DNA of 64,000 nt from Neocallimastix lanati (nom. inval.) (Eukaryota; Neocallimastigomycota; Neocallimastigomycetes; Neocallimastigales; Neocallimastigaceae): the NCBI GenBank assembly GCA_016946835.1, contig JACVTC010000026.1, positions 1,177,001-1,241,000 on the forward strand, read 5' to 3'. Positions within the stretch are counted from its first letter, which is position 1; each line of letters begins with the position of its first letter. The notes below the pieces were generated by a model that searched no databases, was not told where the DNA came from, and saw nothing but the letters and a program-made list of their open reading frames with translations. The translations under genes and the position numbers were made by a program. Of the stretch, positions 1 through 19,015 are shown in pieces.

Positions 1-639
1 AAGAAATTTAAAAAAATTAAAATTTTACTATTCTTATTTAAATAAAAATGTATTACTCGCTTTATTTATAATGTAATAATAATAATAATAAAAATATTAA
101 TATTTATATTATTTTTTAAGTTAAAATATAATAATCATTATTAATATAATATTTTATATTTATTAAAATATAAAATATTATATAATATATAATGATATTA
201 AATAAAAATCATAAATTTAAAATTTAAATAGATGTACATATGTTTTATAATTACAAAAAAAAATAATTAAATAATTGTAATTAAAATTATTCAGATAAAA
301 AAAGAAATTACATATTATATTATAAATTTTCCATTTGTCAAAACAAATTAATAAATATATAAAAATATAACTTTAAAATGTTTATTTTGATTTTATATAA
401 ATGCATTTAATGAATATATATATATATAATTTATAAATATAATTATAATTATATACAAATAAAGTTTTTCCGAATTGATTGTCAAAAAATTAAATCAGTA
501 TATATATATATGATTTATATTTTAATGAATTCAGTATAGAATGAATAAAGAATAAGAAAAAATAATAATAATATAATAAAATAAAAAAAGTTTATAACCA
601 AATTTATATATCTTGATTTATTTAACATATAGTGAATAA

Positions 640-672
<33 letters not shown>

Positions 673-684
673 AAGATACATAAT
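1..684. other. A/T-rich upstream region
   Basis: No supported gene. The stretch is almost pure A/T with short TA and TAA runs. It is presumably the upstream region of the carboxypeptidase gene that starts at 685. The only open frame here, on the minus strand, is Tyr/Leu/Phe-rich and typical of A/T-biased noise. Confidence 0.6.
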
Positions 685-5890
<5,206 letters not shown>

Positions 5891-6049
5891 TTATTATACT
5901 TAATTTCTTAGAAAAATGACACTCTATAAGCATAAATAAATTTTAATAAAATAGAATATATAAATAAATTTTATTTATTAATTTTATTTAATTTTATTTT
6001 TATTGTATCATTTCATTTTATTTAATCATTTTATTTTCATTTTATCATT

Positions 6050-6166
6050 TTATTTTTATTTTTATTTTTATTTTTATTTTTATTTTTATTTTTATTTTTA
6101 TTTTTATTTTTATTTTTATTTTTATTTTTATTTTTATTTTTATTTTTATTTTTATTTTTATTTTTA

Positions 6167-6197
<31 letters not shown>

Positions 6198-6297
6198 TTT
6201 ATTTTTATTTTTATTTTTATTTTTATTTTTATTTTTATTTTTATTTTTATTTTTATTTTTATTTTTATTTTTATTTTTATTTTTATTTTTATTTTTA

Positions 6298-6328
<31 letters not shown>

Positions 6329-6572
6329 TTATTTTTATTTTTATTTTTATTTTATCATTTTATTTTTATTTTTATTTTTATTTTTATTTTATCATTTTAT
6401 TTTTATTTTTATTTTATCATTTTATTTTTATTTTTATTTTTATTTTTATTTTTATTTTTATTTTTATTTTTATTTTTATTTTTATTTTTATTTTTATTTT
6501 TATTTTTATTTTTATTTTTATTTTTATTTTTATTTTTATTTTTATTTTTATTTTTATTTTTTTATTTTATTT
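6050..6572. repeat. (TTTTTA)n hexanucleotide array
   Basis: Roughly 520 bases of TTTTTA units with occasional TTTTA and TCATTTTA interruptions, just after the carboxypeptidase gene. The 211-residue open frame (alternating Phe/Tyr then Phe/Ile) is a by-product of the repeat. Confidence 0.95.
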
Positions 6573-8318
6573 TATTTTTTTATTATTTTATTTTATCTTT
6601 TGAGCTTTTTTTTTTTTTTTTTATGTTTATTATTTTAATTATTATTTTGGTTATAAACATATCTATTATTATTATTATTAATTTTTTAAATGGTTAATTT
6701 TTGCTATTTTTGTTTGTTTTTAATATTGCCTAAATATATAATATTTAAAAGTTAATATTTTTAATAGATGCTTAATTATATATATCATTTGTTTTAACAG
6801 AGATATAAACTATTAACATTATTAACATACCTTCCTTTTTACATTTTTTAAATAATCATTTATCTCTTTTAAATAATTAAAATATTTAAAAACAAAAAAC
6901 AAAAAAAACAAAAGAAAAAAAAATAATTAAAAACAAATATAAAAAAATATATTTAATACATTAAATCTATTTTTACCATTTTTTTGTAAATTAAATATAT
7001 ATATGTTTATTATTTAAAATGAATCAACATTCTTTTGATCTAATTTTTATTTATTTCTTTATCAATTTTTTTGTTTTTGTTTTTCTACTTTTTTTTTATT
7101 TTTTTTTTCAATCAATATATAATTTTATTTTTGTTTTTTCTTTCTTTTCCTTTTATATTTTATATTTTATTTCATTTATTCTTTATTTACTTTAATAAAA
7201 AAAAATTTTTTTTTTTTAACCTTATTTTTTGCATATATTTTTATATCATTTATTTTTAAAATTCATGATTCCTTATTATAATTATCCCATAAATTTTGTT
7301 GATTAAATTTATGAATTAATTTTGGTCTTTCATTATTATTTTTTGTTGTTTTTACTGTTAATTTTTTTACTATGTTATTTAATCTTTTTTTTTGATCATT
7401 TAATATTAAAATTTCTTATTGTTATTAATTTAAATAATATATAATTTTTTTTTATATTTATTTATATGTTCAATATTATTAATATTATCAACAATTATAT
7501 ATTTTTATTGTTATTATAATTATTATCTTTCTTTTTTTATTTTTTTATCGAGATGATATTATTAATTGATTTGTATAAAACGGAAGACATTTCGTTAAAT
7601 ACATGAACGATAATCTTTGATATTTGTATTAATTATGATATACTTCCAAGTTGTTAATAAAACCTACAAATATTCAAGTTTTTTAATTATATTATGTTTT
7701 TGCTTTGTTTTTTATTCCACTATTTTATTTTAATTTAATTATATTATATTTTTGCTTTGTTTTTTATTCCATTATTTTATTTTAATTAAGTAATAATAAA
7801 AATTTTTATTATATATATACATATATGTATATCAATATTTATATATTATTAATTTTACTAATTGTAAAAGATATTGAAATAATACAGAACTGTCTTCTCT
7901 ACTATTATAATTTTTATGATATTGTTGTTTAATTTAAAAATGTAACACTTTTTTTTAATAAAAAAAAATTATATATATAAAAGTAAAAATATATTTACAT
8001 TTAAATAATATTTCTTGTTTTATATAATAATTTTCTGTTATTACTATTTGTTTCATATATTGACTTTAATGGAATAATTTATATATATATATTTATTTTT
8101 TTTTTTTTTTTTATTTGTCTCTTATTAAATAAATATATATATATATATATCTTATGTGTATTTATACGTTTATATTTTAATTTTTTCTTTTTTTTTTTTT
8201 TTTTTTTAATAGTTGCATTTTGTCTAATTTTTGAAAACGAATAACAAATTATATAAAATTAACAGTCTATAAAAAAATATATATATATATAATGTATATA
8301 TAACGTACAAAAAAAATT
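6573..8318. other. A/T-rich intergenic region with a short tandem duplication
   Basis: No gene seen. A block of about 52 bases is duplicated in tandem at 7685-7788 (shared core TTTTTGCTTTG..TTTTATTCC). The remainder is T-rich with homopolymers and probably includes the 3' flanks of the two convergent genes on either side. Confidence 0.6.
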
Positions 8319-10808
8319 TTAATTTTTAATTTTTAATATATTTTTGAGATTTTGACTGATCTGTTCAAGAGATAAAGTTGAATTAGAGTTTTCACTTGAA
8401 GATAAAACATCAGTAGTAGCTGAAATAACAGGAGCTAAAGATGTATTTTTATTTGCAGCTGCATAAAACGGATTTGGAGTTGTTGTAAAAATAGAATTAT
8501 CTTCATTACTGTTAATTAATGTTGTATTAGTGTTAGTGTAAGAAGAAGATGTTGAAGAGGAAGAAGAATTGTTATAACTTCTAATTTTTATAGAAGTTGG
8601 ATTAACATTTGATACATTTGGTGTCTTTTGATTTTCTTCATTGTGAGAACTAGAATTATTGGCATTTGCCGCAACTGAGGATGATAAATATTGTAAAAGT
8701 TCCATTGATTTTCTTCTTAAATTTTCGTCTTCATGAGACTTAAATTTAGTTTTTGTTGGAGAATTTGATGATGAAGCAATTGCACTTGCTAGTGGTAAAC
8801 TTGAGGTAGTTGATGTATTATTATATTCATCATCCATTGAAAAGACTTCTTGTTCATTACCATTATTATTTAATAAATCACCTTTAAAACTATTTCTATT
8901 ATTATTTGTGGCAATATTGGCATTACGAAGTCCACTCAATCCACTTACAACATTACCAGTATTGATAGCTGAAATATCACGTCTCACGAATAAATCTTCA
9001 TTGTTAAAGTTAGTGAAATTATTTTTATTTTGACTAACAAAGTAATCCTCCTTTTTATTCATATAATTTTTCCTATATAATACTAAATCATCATTTACAT
9101 AATTTTTACTTAATTCATTATCACTATATAATTGAGATGGAAGCTTTAAGAGATCTTCAGCAAAACTTCTTGACAATCTACTTGATGATGCCTCGCCATG
9201 ATTATTCGATTCATGACTATTTTTAATAAAGTTTGGCATAGGTAAACTACTTGCAGCTGGAGAGTTATTAAATGTTGGTCCAGCATACAAATGATTAAAT
9301 CTACCTCCATGACTATTGATAGTATTATTATTATTATTAAAATTATTATTGTTATTGGCTTTACTATTGGAATTGTTATTGGAATTGTTATTGGAATTGT
9401 TGTTATTGCTATTAGCGTTAGTATTATTGTTTGAAGTATTATTTAATGAAGTGGTATTATTACTAATTGTTGTATTAATTGCTGAGGTTGGGGTGGTAGT
9501 TGTTGAGGACGCATAAGAATTCAATCCATTAAACGTTAAGTTAAAACCACCCAATAAATTAATACCATTTAATCCATTTAAATTATTAATTGATAATGGA
9601 GGAAAGTTTGCATAGTTTGGGGTGGTACCATTAGAAGATGAATTTATAAAATTGAAATTTAAATTGGCAGGATTTGAGGTGATTGATTGAGTATTAGCAA
9701 TGGAAGTATTGACTGAATTTGTATTACCCACAAATCCACTTTCTGTAGAATGTAATTGATCAATTAATAATGGTAATTCTGGCGCACTAGAGCGTCGTCT
9801 TTGTAAATTTGGTGTATTTGATTGTACATTATTAGCAAAGTTCATATTAATATTATTACTATAGCTAGATTTCTTTGTAACTGTAAGATTTAAATCATTA
9901 GAAGAATTATCCTTTAATTTCTCATAAGTTATACCATATTCTTTTTCTGCAAATCCTGGACCATCTTCACGTTTTGGATTTGAACTTTGATTATTTTTAC
10001 CATTATAATCATTTTTTTGATAATAATTGTTACGACTATTTCCACGATTATCAGATTTATTACTCGATTTTGTTAAATTATTATTTCTTTTACCTGAGTT
10101 TTCATCTTTTTTAGAATAACCATTCTTTGACGATGTTCTTACCATTTCATCAGATTTACTATAACCATTTCTTGAGCTAGATTTAGACATATCATCCGAT
10201 TTCCTTGTATTCAATTTGGAAACACCATTATCTTCATTATTATAATTATCACGTTTGCTAAACCTTTTATTTGAGTTATTGTTATTTTTATTACGACGTG
10301 ACCCATCCTGTTTTTTATAATTATTAGAATTATTAATGATTGGGGTTACAGGTGCTGAGGATGTGTTCAAAATATTAGAATTAATTACAATTCCTAAAGA
10401 ATTATTTGACGTTGAATTGTTTCTACTTTTAGAATTACTTTGATAATGTCTATCCTGACGTTTCTTTTTATAATCTTCATTTTGGTTAAAACTTTCAATA
10501 TTTTTTTTATTATTTAAATCCTCTTTTTCGGTATTACTTATAACCTTTTCATTATTTTTTTCATTAATAATATTTACCAATGATTTATCTTCTTTTCCTT
10601 TCTGGGATTCTGACTTTTGTAATATATATATTTGTTTTGTATAATTTAAATTCATTAAATCATTATCAACTTTTGAATTTATACTTCCAATTTTATTTTG
10701 TTTTTTCTTATATGATTTTTGTGTTGATAAACACTTTTGTTGTTGTTTTTTTTGATGGTAATTATAACTGTTTACCACTTCATGTTGTTGCTTATGTGAG
10801 AAGTTCAT
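8319..10808 (-). CDS. Asn/Ser-rich disordered protein of unknown function, 829 residues
   Basis: Single-exon open frame starting at ATG 10808. I do not recognise the family. The first half is basic and rich in Lys, Arg, Asn and Ser, with two near-repeats (RNGYSKSDE and KNGYSKKDE, about residues 210-235). A distinctive patch, LQRRRSSAPEL, spans residues 335-345 and looks like a basophilic kinase site that could become a 14-3-3 type motif. The segment FAEKEYGITYEKLKD and the C-terminal LSLEQISQNLKNILK may be short helices. The middle holds Asn/Ser/Thr runs. There is no signal peptide, membrane segment or enzyme motif. Third-position variation and several non-repetitive segments support real coding. 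A regulatory or RNA-associated scaffold is possible, but that is only inference. Confidence 0.75.
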   Translation of the reverse strand: MNFSHKQQHEVVNSYNYHQKKQQQKCLSTQKSYKKKQNKIGSINSKVDNDLMNLNYTKQIYILQKSESQKGKEDKSLVNIINEKNNEKVISNTEKEDLNNKKNIESFNQNEDYKKKRQDRHYQSNSKSRNNSTSNNSLGIVINSNILNTSSAPVTPIINNSNNYKKQDGSRRNKNNNNSNKRFSKRDNYNNEDNGVSKLNTRKSDDMSKSSSRNGYSKSDEMVRTSSKNGYSKKDENSGKRNNNLTKSSNKSDNRGNSRNNYYQKNDYNGKNNQSSNPKREDGPGFAEKEYGITYEKLKDNSSNDLNLTVTKKSSYSNNINMNFANNVQSNTPNLQRRRSSAPELPLLIDQLHSTESGFVGNTNSVNTSIANTQSITSNPANLNFNFINSSSNGTTPNYANFPPLSINNLNGLNGINLLGGFNLTFNGLNSYASSTTTTPTSAINTTISNNTTSLNNTSNNNTNANSNNNNSNNNSNNNSNSKANNNNNFNNNNNTINSHGGRFNHLYAGPTFNNSPAASSLPMPNFIKNSHESNNHGEASSSRLSRSFAEDLLKLPSQLYSDNELSKNYVNDDLVLYRKNYMNKKEDYFVSQNKNNFTNFNNEDLFVRRDISAINTGNVVSGLSGLRNANIATNNNRNSFKGDLLNNNGNEQEVFSMDDEYNNTSTTSSLPLASAIASSSNSPTKTKFKSHEDENLRRKSMELLQYLSSSVAANANNSSSHNEENQKTPNVSNVNPTSIKIRSYNNSSSSSTSSSYTNTNTTLINSNEDNSIFTTTPNPFYAAANKNTSLAPVISATTDVLSSSENSNSTLSLEQISQNLKNILKIKN

Positions 10809-11967
10809 ATTATATTAAAATAAAATATATATATCGCGAATAAAAAGAATATTTTGAATAAAATTTGAAAAATGTAATAATTAAAATAAATCTCTGCTCG
10901 TTCTAGTATTTAATAATTTTCATTATTTTATTTCTATATTCTGATTCAAAAACAAAAAAATAAAAAAACGAGGATTCATTTTATATTCAATTCATTTTAT
11001 TTATCAATATATATATAAATAATAAAGATAAACTTTAATATAAACATTTATAATTGTTGTATATTATATAAATTATATTAATTTACCTTTAAAAAAGAAT
11101 TATGTTTTTTTTTATTTATAAAAAAATAAGTAAATAATTATGAGTAATATTTATGTTCTTTTTTTTTTGTTTTTTTTTTGTTTTTTTATTTTTTTGTTTT
11201 TGTTTTGTGCTTTTTTAATTATGTTATTATTTTTGTTTTTTTAAATATGCTTTTTGTTTTTTGTTTTTTTAATTATAGTTCTTTAACTCTCTTTTATATA
11301 TATATAATTAATTACTTTTTAGCTTTAAAAAATTTTTACTAATTCTTTCTGAAACTAATTTCTAAAATATTTAGAAAAAATAATTTATTTAACTAGTTTT
11401 TTAAAATATTAAAACATAAATTTTTCAATGAATACAAATTTTATGAAATAAAAAATATTTATCATTTATAAAAATAAATTGTATTTGATTATTTTATAAA
11501 TGAACTTTTCAATCAATATTTTATTAAAACAAAAAAAAAAAAAAAATTAAACTGTTATTATATTATTAAATATTAAAATTAAAATAAAACCTTATATACA
11601 AAATTTTATATTTTAGAATATGCTTTAAATATGAATCGCTTATTGTTTTTTGTTTATTTGAAATTGTTTTAATTAAAAATAATATATGTTTTATTATTTT
11701 CTGATGTTTATATGGAGTATTTTAAGTTTATTGTTAATTTAAAAAAATAATAAATAAAAATATAACAAAATTGTTTTAAATAGTTGTCTTTATTATCTTT
11801 CAAAAAAATATAAAAAAAAAAAAAAGCTAAAAAAAGATTATTTTATAAATTTATTTTTTAGATTAAAGTTGATAAGTAATCTTTTGTTTTTCTTCTATTC
11901 AATAATTTTTAATTATATTATTTTTTTTTACTGTTTTTCGATTTATCAAATTATATTTTAAACAAAA

Positions 11968-12006
<39 letters not shown>

Positions 12007-13576
12007 ATTTTTTTTCTTTTTCTTTTTTGTATTATTATATTTTTTTTTTAATTAATGTTTCTTAATTTTGTTTTAGTTCAATAAAAATGAAAATAAGAAA
12101 AAAAAAATTTTAAAATAAATAAAATTTTAATTATTTATATTAATATATATAATTATTTTATAAAACTAATTATTATTAACAGTTACTTATTTTATATAAA
12201 AGATATATGAATGTAATTTAACTTTATAATACATTATTACATTTATATGTATTAACTTTTTATTTAATAATTCATATTTACTTAATATCTATATATATAT
12301 ATATTTTTAATAATTCTTTAATATTATTATTAATATTATTAATAATTATAATTTATATAACAGTTATTATAATTTTCATAATTATTATTTAATTTATATC
12401 AGTTATTATAATTATTATAATTATTATTTAATTATTGTTTTTGTCATTACAACTTTTATTATATTATTTTTTAATATTATAAATAAAGTTTTTATTGTTA
12501 AAAATTTATATATATATTTTATTTATTGGCTTAATTTATTATAATTTTAATAATATATATTATTTTAATAGTTCTCTATATTAACATATTATTATAAAAA
12601 ACTATTTAATAAAAAAAAAAGACCTTTCTTTAAAAATATTTATAACTTATTAAATTTTTTTTATATTTGTATATTGAAAAAGAATCAATAAAAACATTAT
12701 TCATTAATATTATTGATCATATACAATATAAATATTACTATTTATTATACTATATTAATACAACTTAACTCTATCATAATCATTTAATATATTTATATTA
12801 TAAATAACATTTCAATATATTAAAAATATAAATATTTACATATTAAATATTTAATATGTAAATAAACTTTGTTTTTATTATTTTAACCAGAACAAAAATA
12901 ATTTTAAATCTTTATTATTATTTTAACCAAAACAAAAATAATTTTAAATCTTTAACATAATATTGTTTATAGGTGTAAATTCAGTTTTTTCATTTTTTTA
13001 TAATTAAAATAGCATGATTGATTGAACTTAATATTTTTTATAATATAATAAAAAAAACAAGCATTATTATTAAATATATCTCATTATTATTAATATATTA
13101 AATAAATTTTACTCAATTTATTAAATAATTCTTTTTTTATATTAAACTATATATATTAAAATATAAATATATATAATTTAATTATTTCTCTTTATCTAGT
13201 TTATTTTATACTTTCAAAATTACTTCCCAGTATACACCTTAAGTAAAAAAAAATTCTCAAAAATAATAAAAAGTGGATTGATATATGCATAGTAATAGGA
13301 ACTTTCATTAAAATCAAATTTATATCTAATAATCAAATAACTTTTTTATGAAAAAAAAAAATTTTTTTTTTGTTGTTTTTTATTTATAACTTTTTTTTTG
13401 TTTTGTTTTAAGAAAACATATTTTTTTTTTGACTATAAAATTTTTTTTTTTTGTTTTAAGAAAACATATTTTTTTATTATTTATTTTCTTGTTTATTTTT
13501 TTTTTTTTTTTTGATTTTTTTTTTTTGTTTTGTGTTGTGTTGTGTTGTGTTGTGTTGTTTTGTTTTGCCTATAAAT

Positions 13577-13607
<31 letters not shown>

Positions 13608-13769
13608 CAAGAAAAATTAATTGGTTAAGTCTTTATCAATAGAAATTTTATTTTTTTTAACACAATTAATAAATTAAATTATTAAATTTAATAATATTAT
13701 TTCAAATAGTTAATTAAAAAGTCATTAAAATAGAAATAATTTGAATCTTAATAATTTAAATATATTACT
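10809..13769. other. A/T-rich intergenic desert
   Basis: Long A/T stretch with homopolymer tracts and no supported gene. A unit of about 43 bases is duplicated near 12870-12955 (shared core ACAAAAATAATTTTAAATC). A short GTGTT pentamer run sits near 13533-13557. Confidence 0.6.
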
Positions 13770-14135
13770 AAATATAGTCTTCTCCAGTTTTTATCCTGAT
13801 GATCAATATAAGGTTTCTGGAATCGACTTCGCAACTACCTCCCGAATATGGGGCGATTTTCATCCTCCCAGGGTATTTTTCCCTATAAATGAAGTTGATT
13901 GTTCGATTGCCGGTGGATTGTAGAACACTTTATCTGTGAGAGGATTCGTGCAATTGTTCCTTCCTCCTTGATAGAAGAGATTACTGAAAAGAAGCCTGTC
14001 GTAAAAAGTGACTTATAGGAAATGTCTTTCATATTAACCTAGCATAGAGAGAGGTCCACGTTGATTCCGAAAAGGTATGGCAAAGAATCTGATAAGAGTC
14101 AGATACATGTAAGGGAACTGGAGGCCTTTTGTTCT
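13770..14135 (+). repeat. Dispersed repeat, copy 1 (unknown family)
   Basis: An island of markedly higher G+C. It aligns by eye along most of its length with 25640-26065 in the same orientation. A 29-base block starting TTTTTCCCTATAAATGAAG is identical in both (13876-13904 and 25753-25781). Both copies keep a short open stretch reading FFPINEVDCS, but each is broken by stops soon after. No terminal repeats are recognised. Probably a decayed mobile-element fragment. Confidence 0.75.
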
Positions 14136-16057
14136 CAAAAAATTAATATAAAAAACATAATTTAAAAGTCGTAGGATTAATATATTGCATAATTTTCATT
14201 TACTAGTAATAAAAATTAAATCTTAAATTAAATGACAAGATATATATAAAAAAAACCTGATATTTATAATATTTATATATGATTAATTATAATAATTATT
14301 AGAATAATATAATAAAAAAAAAATAAAAAATAAAAAATAAAAAAATTTTAAAATAAAATAATAAAAAAAAAAAAATAAAATAAAATAAAATAAAATAAAA
14401 AATTTAAAAATAAAATACAATATATAAATATATATTAAATATTAATGTTTTTTTTTTTTTTTTTTCAATTATAAAAATACAATAAAATAAAAAATTTTAA
14501 TCTTTACAATTGAAATATTTATAGAAACAAAATTGTTTTTAGTATTGAATAGATATTGATTTTTATGTATTATAAAAAAAGGTATATCATGGTGGCAAAA
14601 TCCAATTAAATAAAATAATGAAGTATTGTATTTAATAAGGATAATTTATTAGCATTGAAATTTGATATTTTTTATATATTAAAATTCAGTAATATATAAT
14701 ATATTAATGGCAGTAATAATAACAATAATTATAATCGACTTTTATTTTATTTATATTATTCTCTTTTACTAATAGAATTGATCAAATTTTAATTTATAAT
14801 TTCATTTTTTTTTTTTTCATTTCTTAGAATTTAACAATAAACACTTTTTCATTTAAGATTTAAATTTTTATTTTTATAGTAAATGAAAGTTATATAATAT
14901 ATTAATCCTATGACTTTTAAATTATTCTTTTTTTATTTAAAAATAAATATACATATAATTAATATGATAAATTTAATTCATAATTTAATTTTCATTAATT
15001 TTAATATATATCATTTTTTATGGCTAATATTTAATTAAAATTTAATATAATCCTCAAATAAAATTACAGAAAGACAGCTATATATACTGTTAATATAATA
15101 AAGAAAGTAAACATTAATTGTAAAAAAACAAATGTTTTTTTTTTTATAATATATAATTATAAATAGTTGAATTAATTACATTAAAATTTATTGAAAATAA
15201 TAATTTCAAAATTAAATAATTATTACATTAACAACACCAATGATAAATAAATGTAATAATAAAAGTCCTTTATAATTTTGATTATTCTAATAATATTTCT
15301 TTAAAAATATACTTTATAATAAAAATTTAGTAATAAAATTATTAGAAAATTATTTATTTAAAATATGATAGGTTATAAATACTTAGCAACTATTAATTTA
15401 TATATATATATTAGTATAATTATAAAATATTTTTGTGTAGTACATTCAATTTTAATAGAATATATTAATTTAATTACTAAATTAATAATATATAAATGGC
15501 ATTAATCTCACCAAATAATGTTTTATATATTAACCACTTAAATGAAAAAAATACAGAAAGGAAGTTATTGTTATTACTTCTTTTATAGCTTTATTATTTT
15601 ATAAAATGAAAAAAAAAATTTTTTTACTTTAATAAATCAAATAAAATATTAACGGTGTTAATTTTAACTTTATATTTATTATATATGAGATGTTATATAA
15701 GATATGAAATATATTTAAATTAAATAATTAATAATAAATTCTAAATATTTATTTATTTATGGTAATTATATTGTTTAGATTATTATTATAATTTAGTAAA
15801 AAGATAAAAATAATAAAATAAATAATTAGAAATGAATAATTTTTTATATATATATATATAAAATGAAAAAATCATATTCAGTTAGATTAATATAAAAGAG
15901 AATTTTATTTTTATTTTATTTTTTTTTTTTTTTTTTTCATGTAATTTTTTTTTTTATCAAGAAAGATAAAAAAATTGACCCTTTAATGCTAAAGTTAAAT
16001 TTTTATAAATCAACTTTTTTTATATATTTATTTATTTATTTATTTATTTATTAATTA
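14136..16057. other. A/T-rich intergenic region
   Basis: No gene found. Homopolymer runs and short A/T repeats only. A (TTTA)n run at about 16025-16053 lies just past the stop codon of the CH-domain gene. Confidence 0.6.
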
Positions 16058-16157
16058 TTAAATATATTCTTTTAAGTCCATACGATGATAATGATTTTTT
16101 AATTGTCGTAATAATGATAATATAGCGGATAAATCACCACATTCAATATCTTTTTGG

Positions 16158-16224
<67 letters not shown>

Positions 16225-18964
16225 AATTTTGTTTAATATTTGTAATTTACTTTTATATCTATTATTATAATTATTATTATCTTATTTTATTTTACCATAT
16301 TCAGTAGCTTTTGCTGGTACAAAAAGCTCATCTTTGATTAAATCAAATACCTTTTTAAGATTATAGTATTTGTCTTGTCTAATTTTTGGATTATGATAAA
16401 TATCACCAACACTACGATTGGATAAATACTATATATATTTTTATTTTAATTTTATAAATAGTTAAACAATTAACAATATTATTAAAACTTAACTTTTTAT
16501 TTTAATTTATTTTATTTTATTCAATATGTACTTTATATTCATATCAATTATTTATTTTATTTTATTTTATTTTATTTTATTTTATTTTATTTTATTTTAT
16601 TTTATTTTATTTTATTTTATTTTATTTTATTTTATTTTATTTTATTTTATTTTATTTTATTTTATTTTATTTTATTTTATTTTATTTTATTTTATTCAAT
16701 ATGTACTTTATATTCATATCAATTATTTATTTTATTTTATTTTATTTTATTCAATATGTACTTTATATTCATATCAATTATTTATTTTATTTTATTTTAT
16801 TTTATTCAATATGTACTTTATATTCATATCAATTATTTATTTTATTTTATTTTATTTTATTTTATTTTATTCAATATGTACTTTATATTCATATCAATTA
16901 TTTATTTTATTTTATTTTATTTTATTTTATTCAATATGTACTTTATATTCATATCAATTATTTATTTTATTTTATTTTATTTTATTTTATTTTATTCAAT
17001 ATGTACTTTATATTCATATCAATTATTTATTTTATTTTATTTTATTTTATTTTATTTTATTCAATATGTACTTTATATTCATATCAATTATTTATTTTAT
17101 TTTATTTTATTTTATTCAATATGTACTTTATATTCATATCAATTATTTATTTTATTTTATTTTATTTTATTTTATTTTATTCAATATGTACTTTATATTC
17201 ATATCAATTATTTATTTTATTTTATTTTATTTTATTTTATTTTATTCAATATGTACTTTATATTCATATCAATTATTTATTTTATTTTATTTTATTTTAT
17301 TTTATTTTATTCAATATGTACTTTATATTCATATCAATTATTTATTTTATTTTATTTTATTTTATTTTATTTTATTCAATATGTACTTTATATTCATATC
17401 AATTATTTATTTTATTTTATTTTATTTTATTTTATTTTATTCAATATGTACTTTATATTCATATCAATTATTTATTTTATTTTATTTTATTTTATTTTAT
17501 TTTATTCAATATGTACTTTATATTCATATCAATTATTTATTTTATTTTATTTTATTTTATTTTATTTTATTCAATATGTACTTTATATTCATATCAATTA
17601 TTTATTTTATTTTATTTTATTTTATTTTATTTTATTTTATTTTATTTTATTTTATTTTATTTTATTTTATTTTATTTTATTTTATTTTATTTTATTTTAT
17701 TCAATATGTACTTTATATTCATATCAATTATTTATTTTATTTTATTTTATTTTATTTTATTTTATTTTATTTTATTTTATTTTATTTTATTTTATTTTAT
17801 TTTATTTTATTTTATTTTATTTTATTTTATTTTATTTTATTTTATTTTATTTTATTTTATTCAATATGTACTTTATATTCATATCAATTATTTATTTTAT
17901 TTTATTTTATTTTATTTTATTTTATTTTATTTTATTTTATTTTATTTTATTTTATTTTATTTTATTTTATTTTATTTTATTTTATTTTATTTTATTTTAT
18001 TTTATTTTATTTTATTCAATATGTACTTTATATTCTTATCAATTATTTATTTTACTTTATTTTATTTTACTTTATTCAATATGTACTTTATATTCATATC
18101 AATTATTTATTTTATTTTATATTATTTTATTAAAAAAAAAAAAAAAAATTACCTCTATTAAATAAGCTAGTATAATACCATCAGATAAAATATTACTTAA
18201 ACGATCATTTTCTATATCAATGTAAATATCTTCTTCACCATATTCTTCAAGACATTCTTTAATCCATTCTAAATAATACTATTATATATTTATATAATAA
18301 TAATAAAGTAAAATATATATATTAATATATTATTTTAAAATAATTATTTTTATTAAATCTAATAAATACTTACTTTTTCTTTTTCACGAATTTCTCTTTT
18401 ATCATATTTTTTCATCTAAATTTTTTAGTATTATATATATATAATAATATTAATATTAATATTAATTAGATATTTAAATTAAAGATAAAAAGTAAAAGTA
18501 AATACCATTTCTTTTAATTCCAAACTTGTTGGAGAACCATATGAATTAACACTTGATATTGATGGTGCATTTTTATAATTCTAAATAAATGGAAAAAAAA
18601 TTTAAAACCATATTTAGCTATATTATTATATTTTTCTTAATCATATTATACTATTTAAAATTATTTATAACTAAATTTAATAAATTACCTTTTTTAAAAT
18701 ATCATCTTTATATTGAAGTAATGTACTAGTATTAAATTGATCCTGATATTTTAATTATTTTAATTATTTTTATTAAGATATTTTCCATAAAATATAATAG
18801 TTTAAAATGAATATCGTTAATTAAAAATTTTATATTTATATATATTAAAATTACCTCAGAGGATTCAGAATTATTTTTATAATTATTAGTAAATGAATAA
18901 ATTTTATTCTTTCCATTTGAATAAGAAATATCTGTTGTGGAATAGTTTTTATTTTTATAAAATC

Positions 18965-19015
<51 letters not shown>

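Noticed and set aside
6003-6638. 211-codon Phe/Tyr and Phe/Ile frame
   Set aside because: Pure translation of the TTTTTA array, with no non-repetitive sequence.
16500-18135. CRISPR-like repeat/spacer layout
   Set aside because: The alternating conserved and variable units are a eukaryotic satellite: the variable parts are pentamer runs, not unique spacers, and no cas genes exist.
16526-18165. Three overlapping open frames of about 470-535 codons on the + strand
   Set aside because: They are register shifts of the TTTTA satellite; the peptides are endless ILFYF repeats and the region is an intron of the minus-strand gene.
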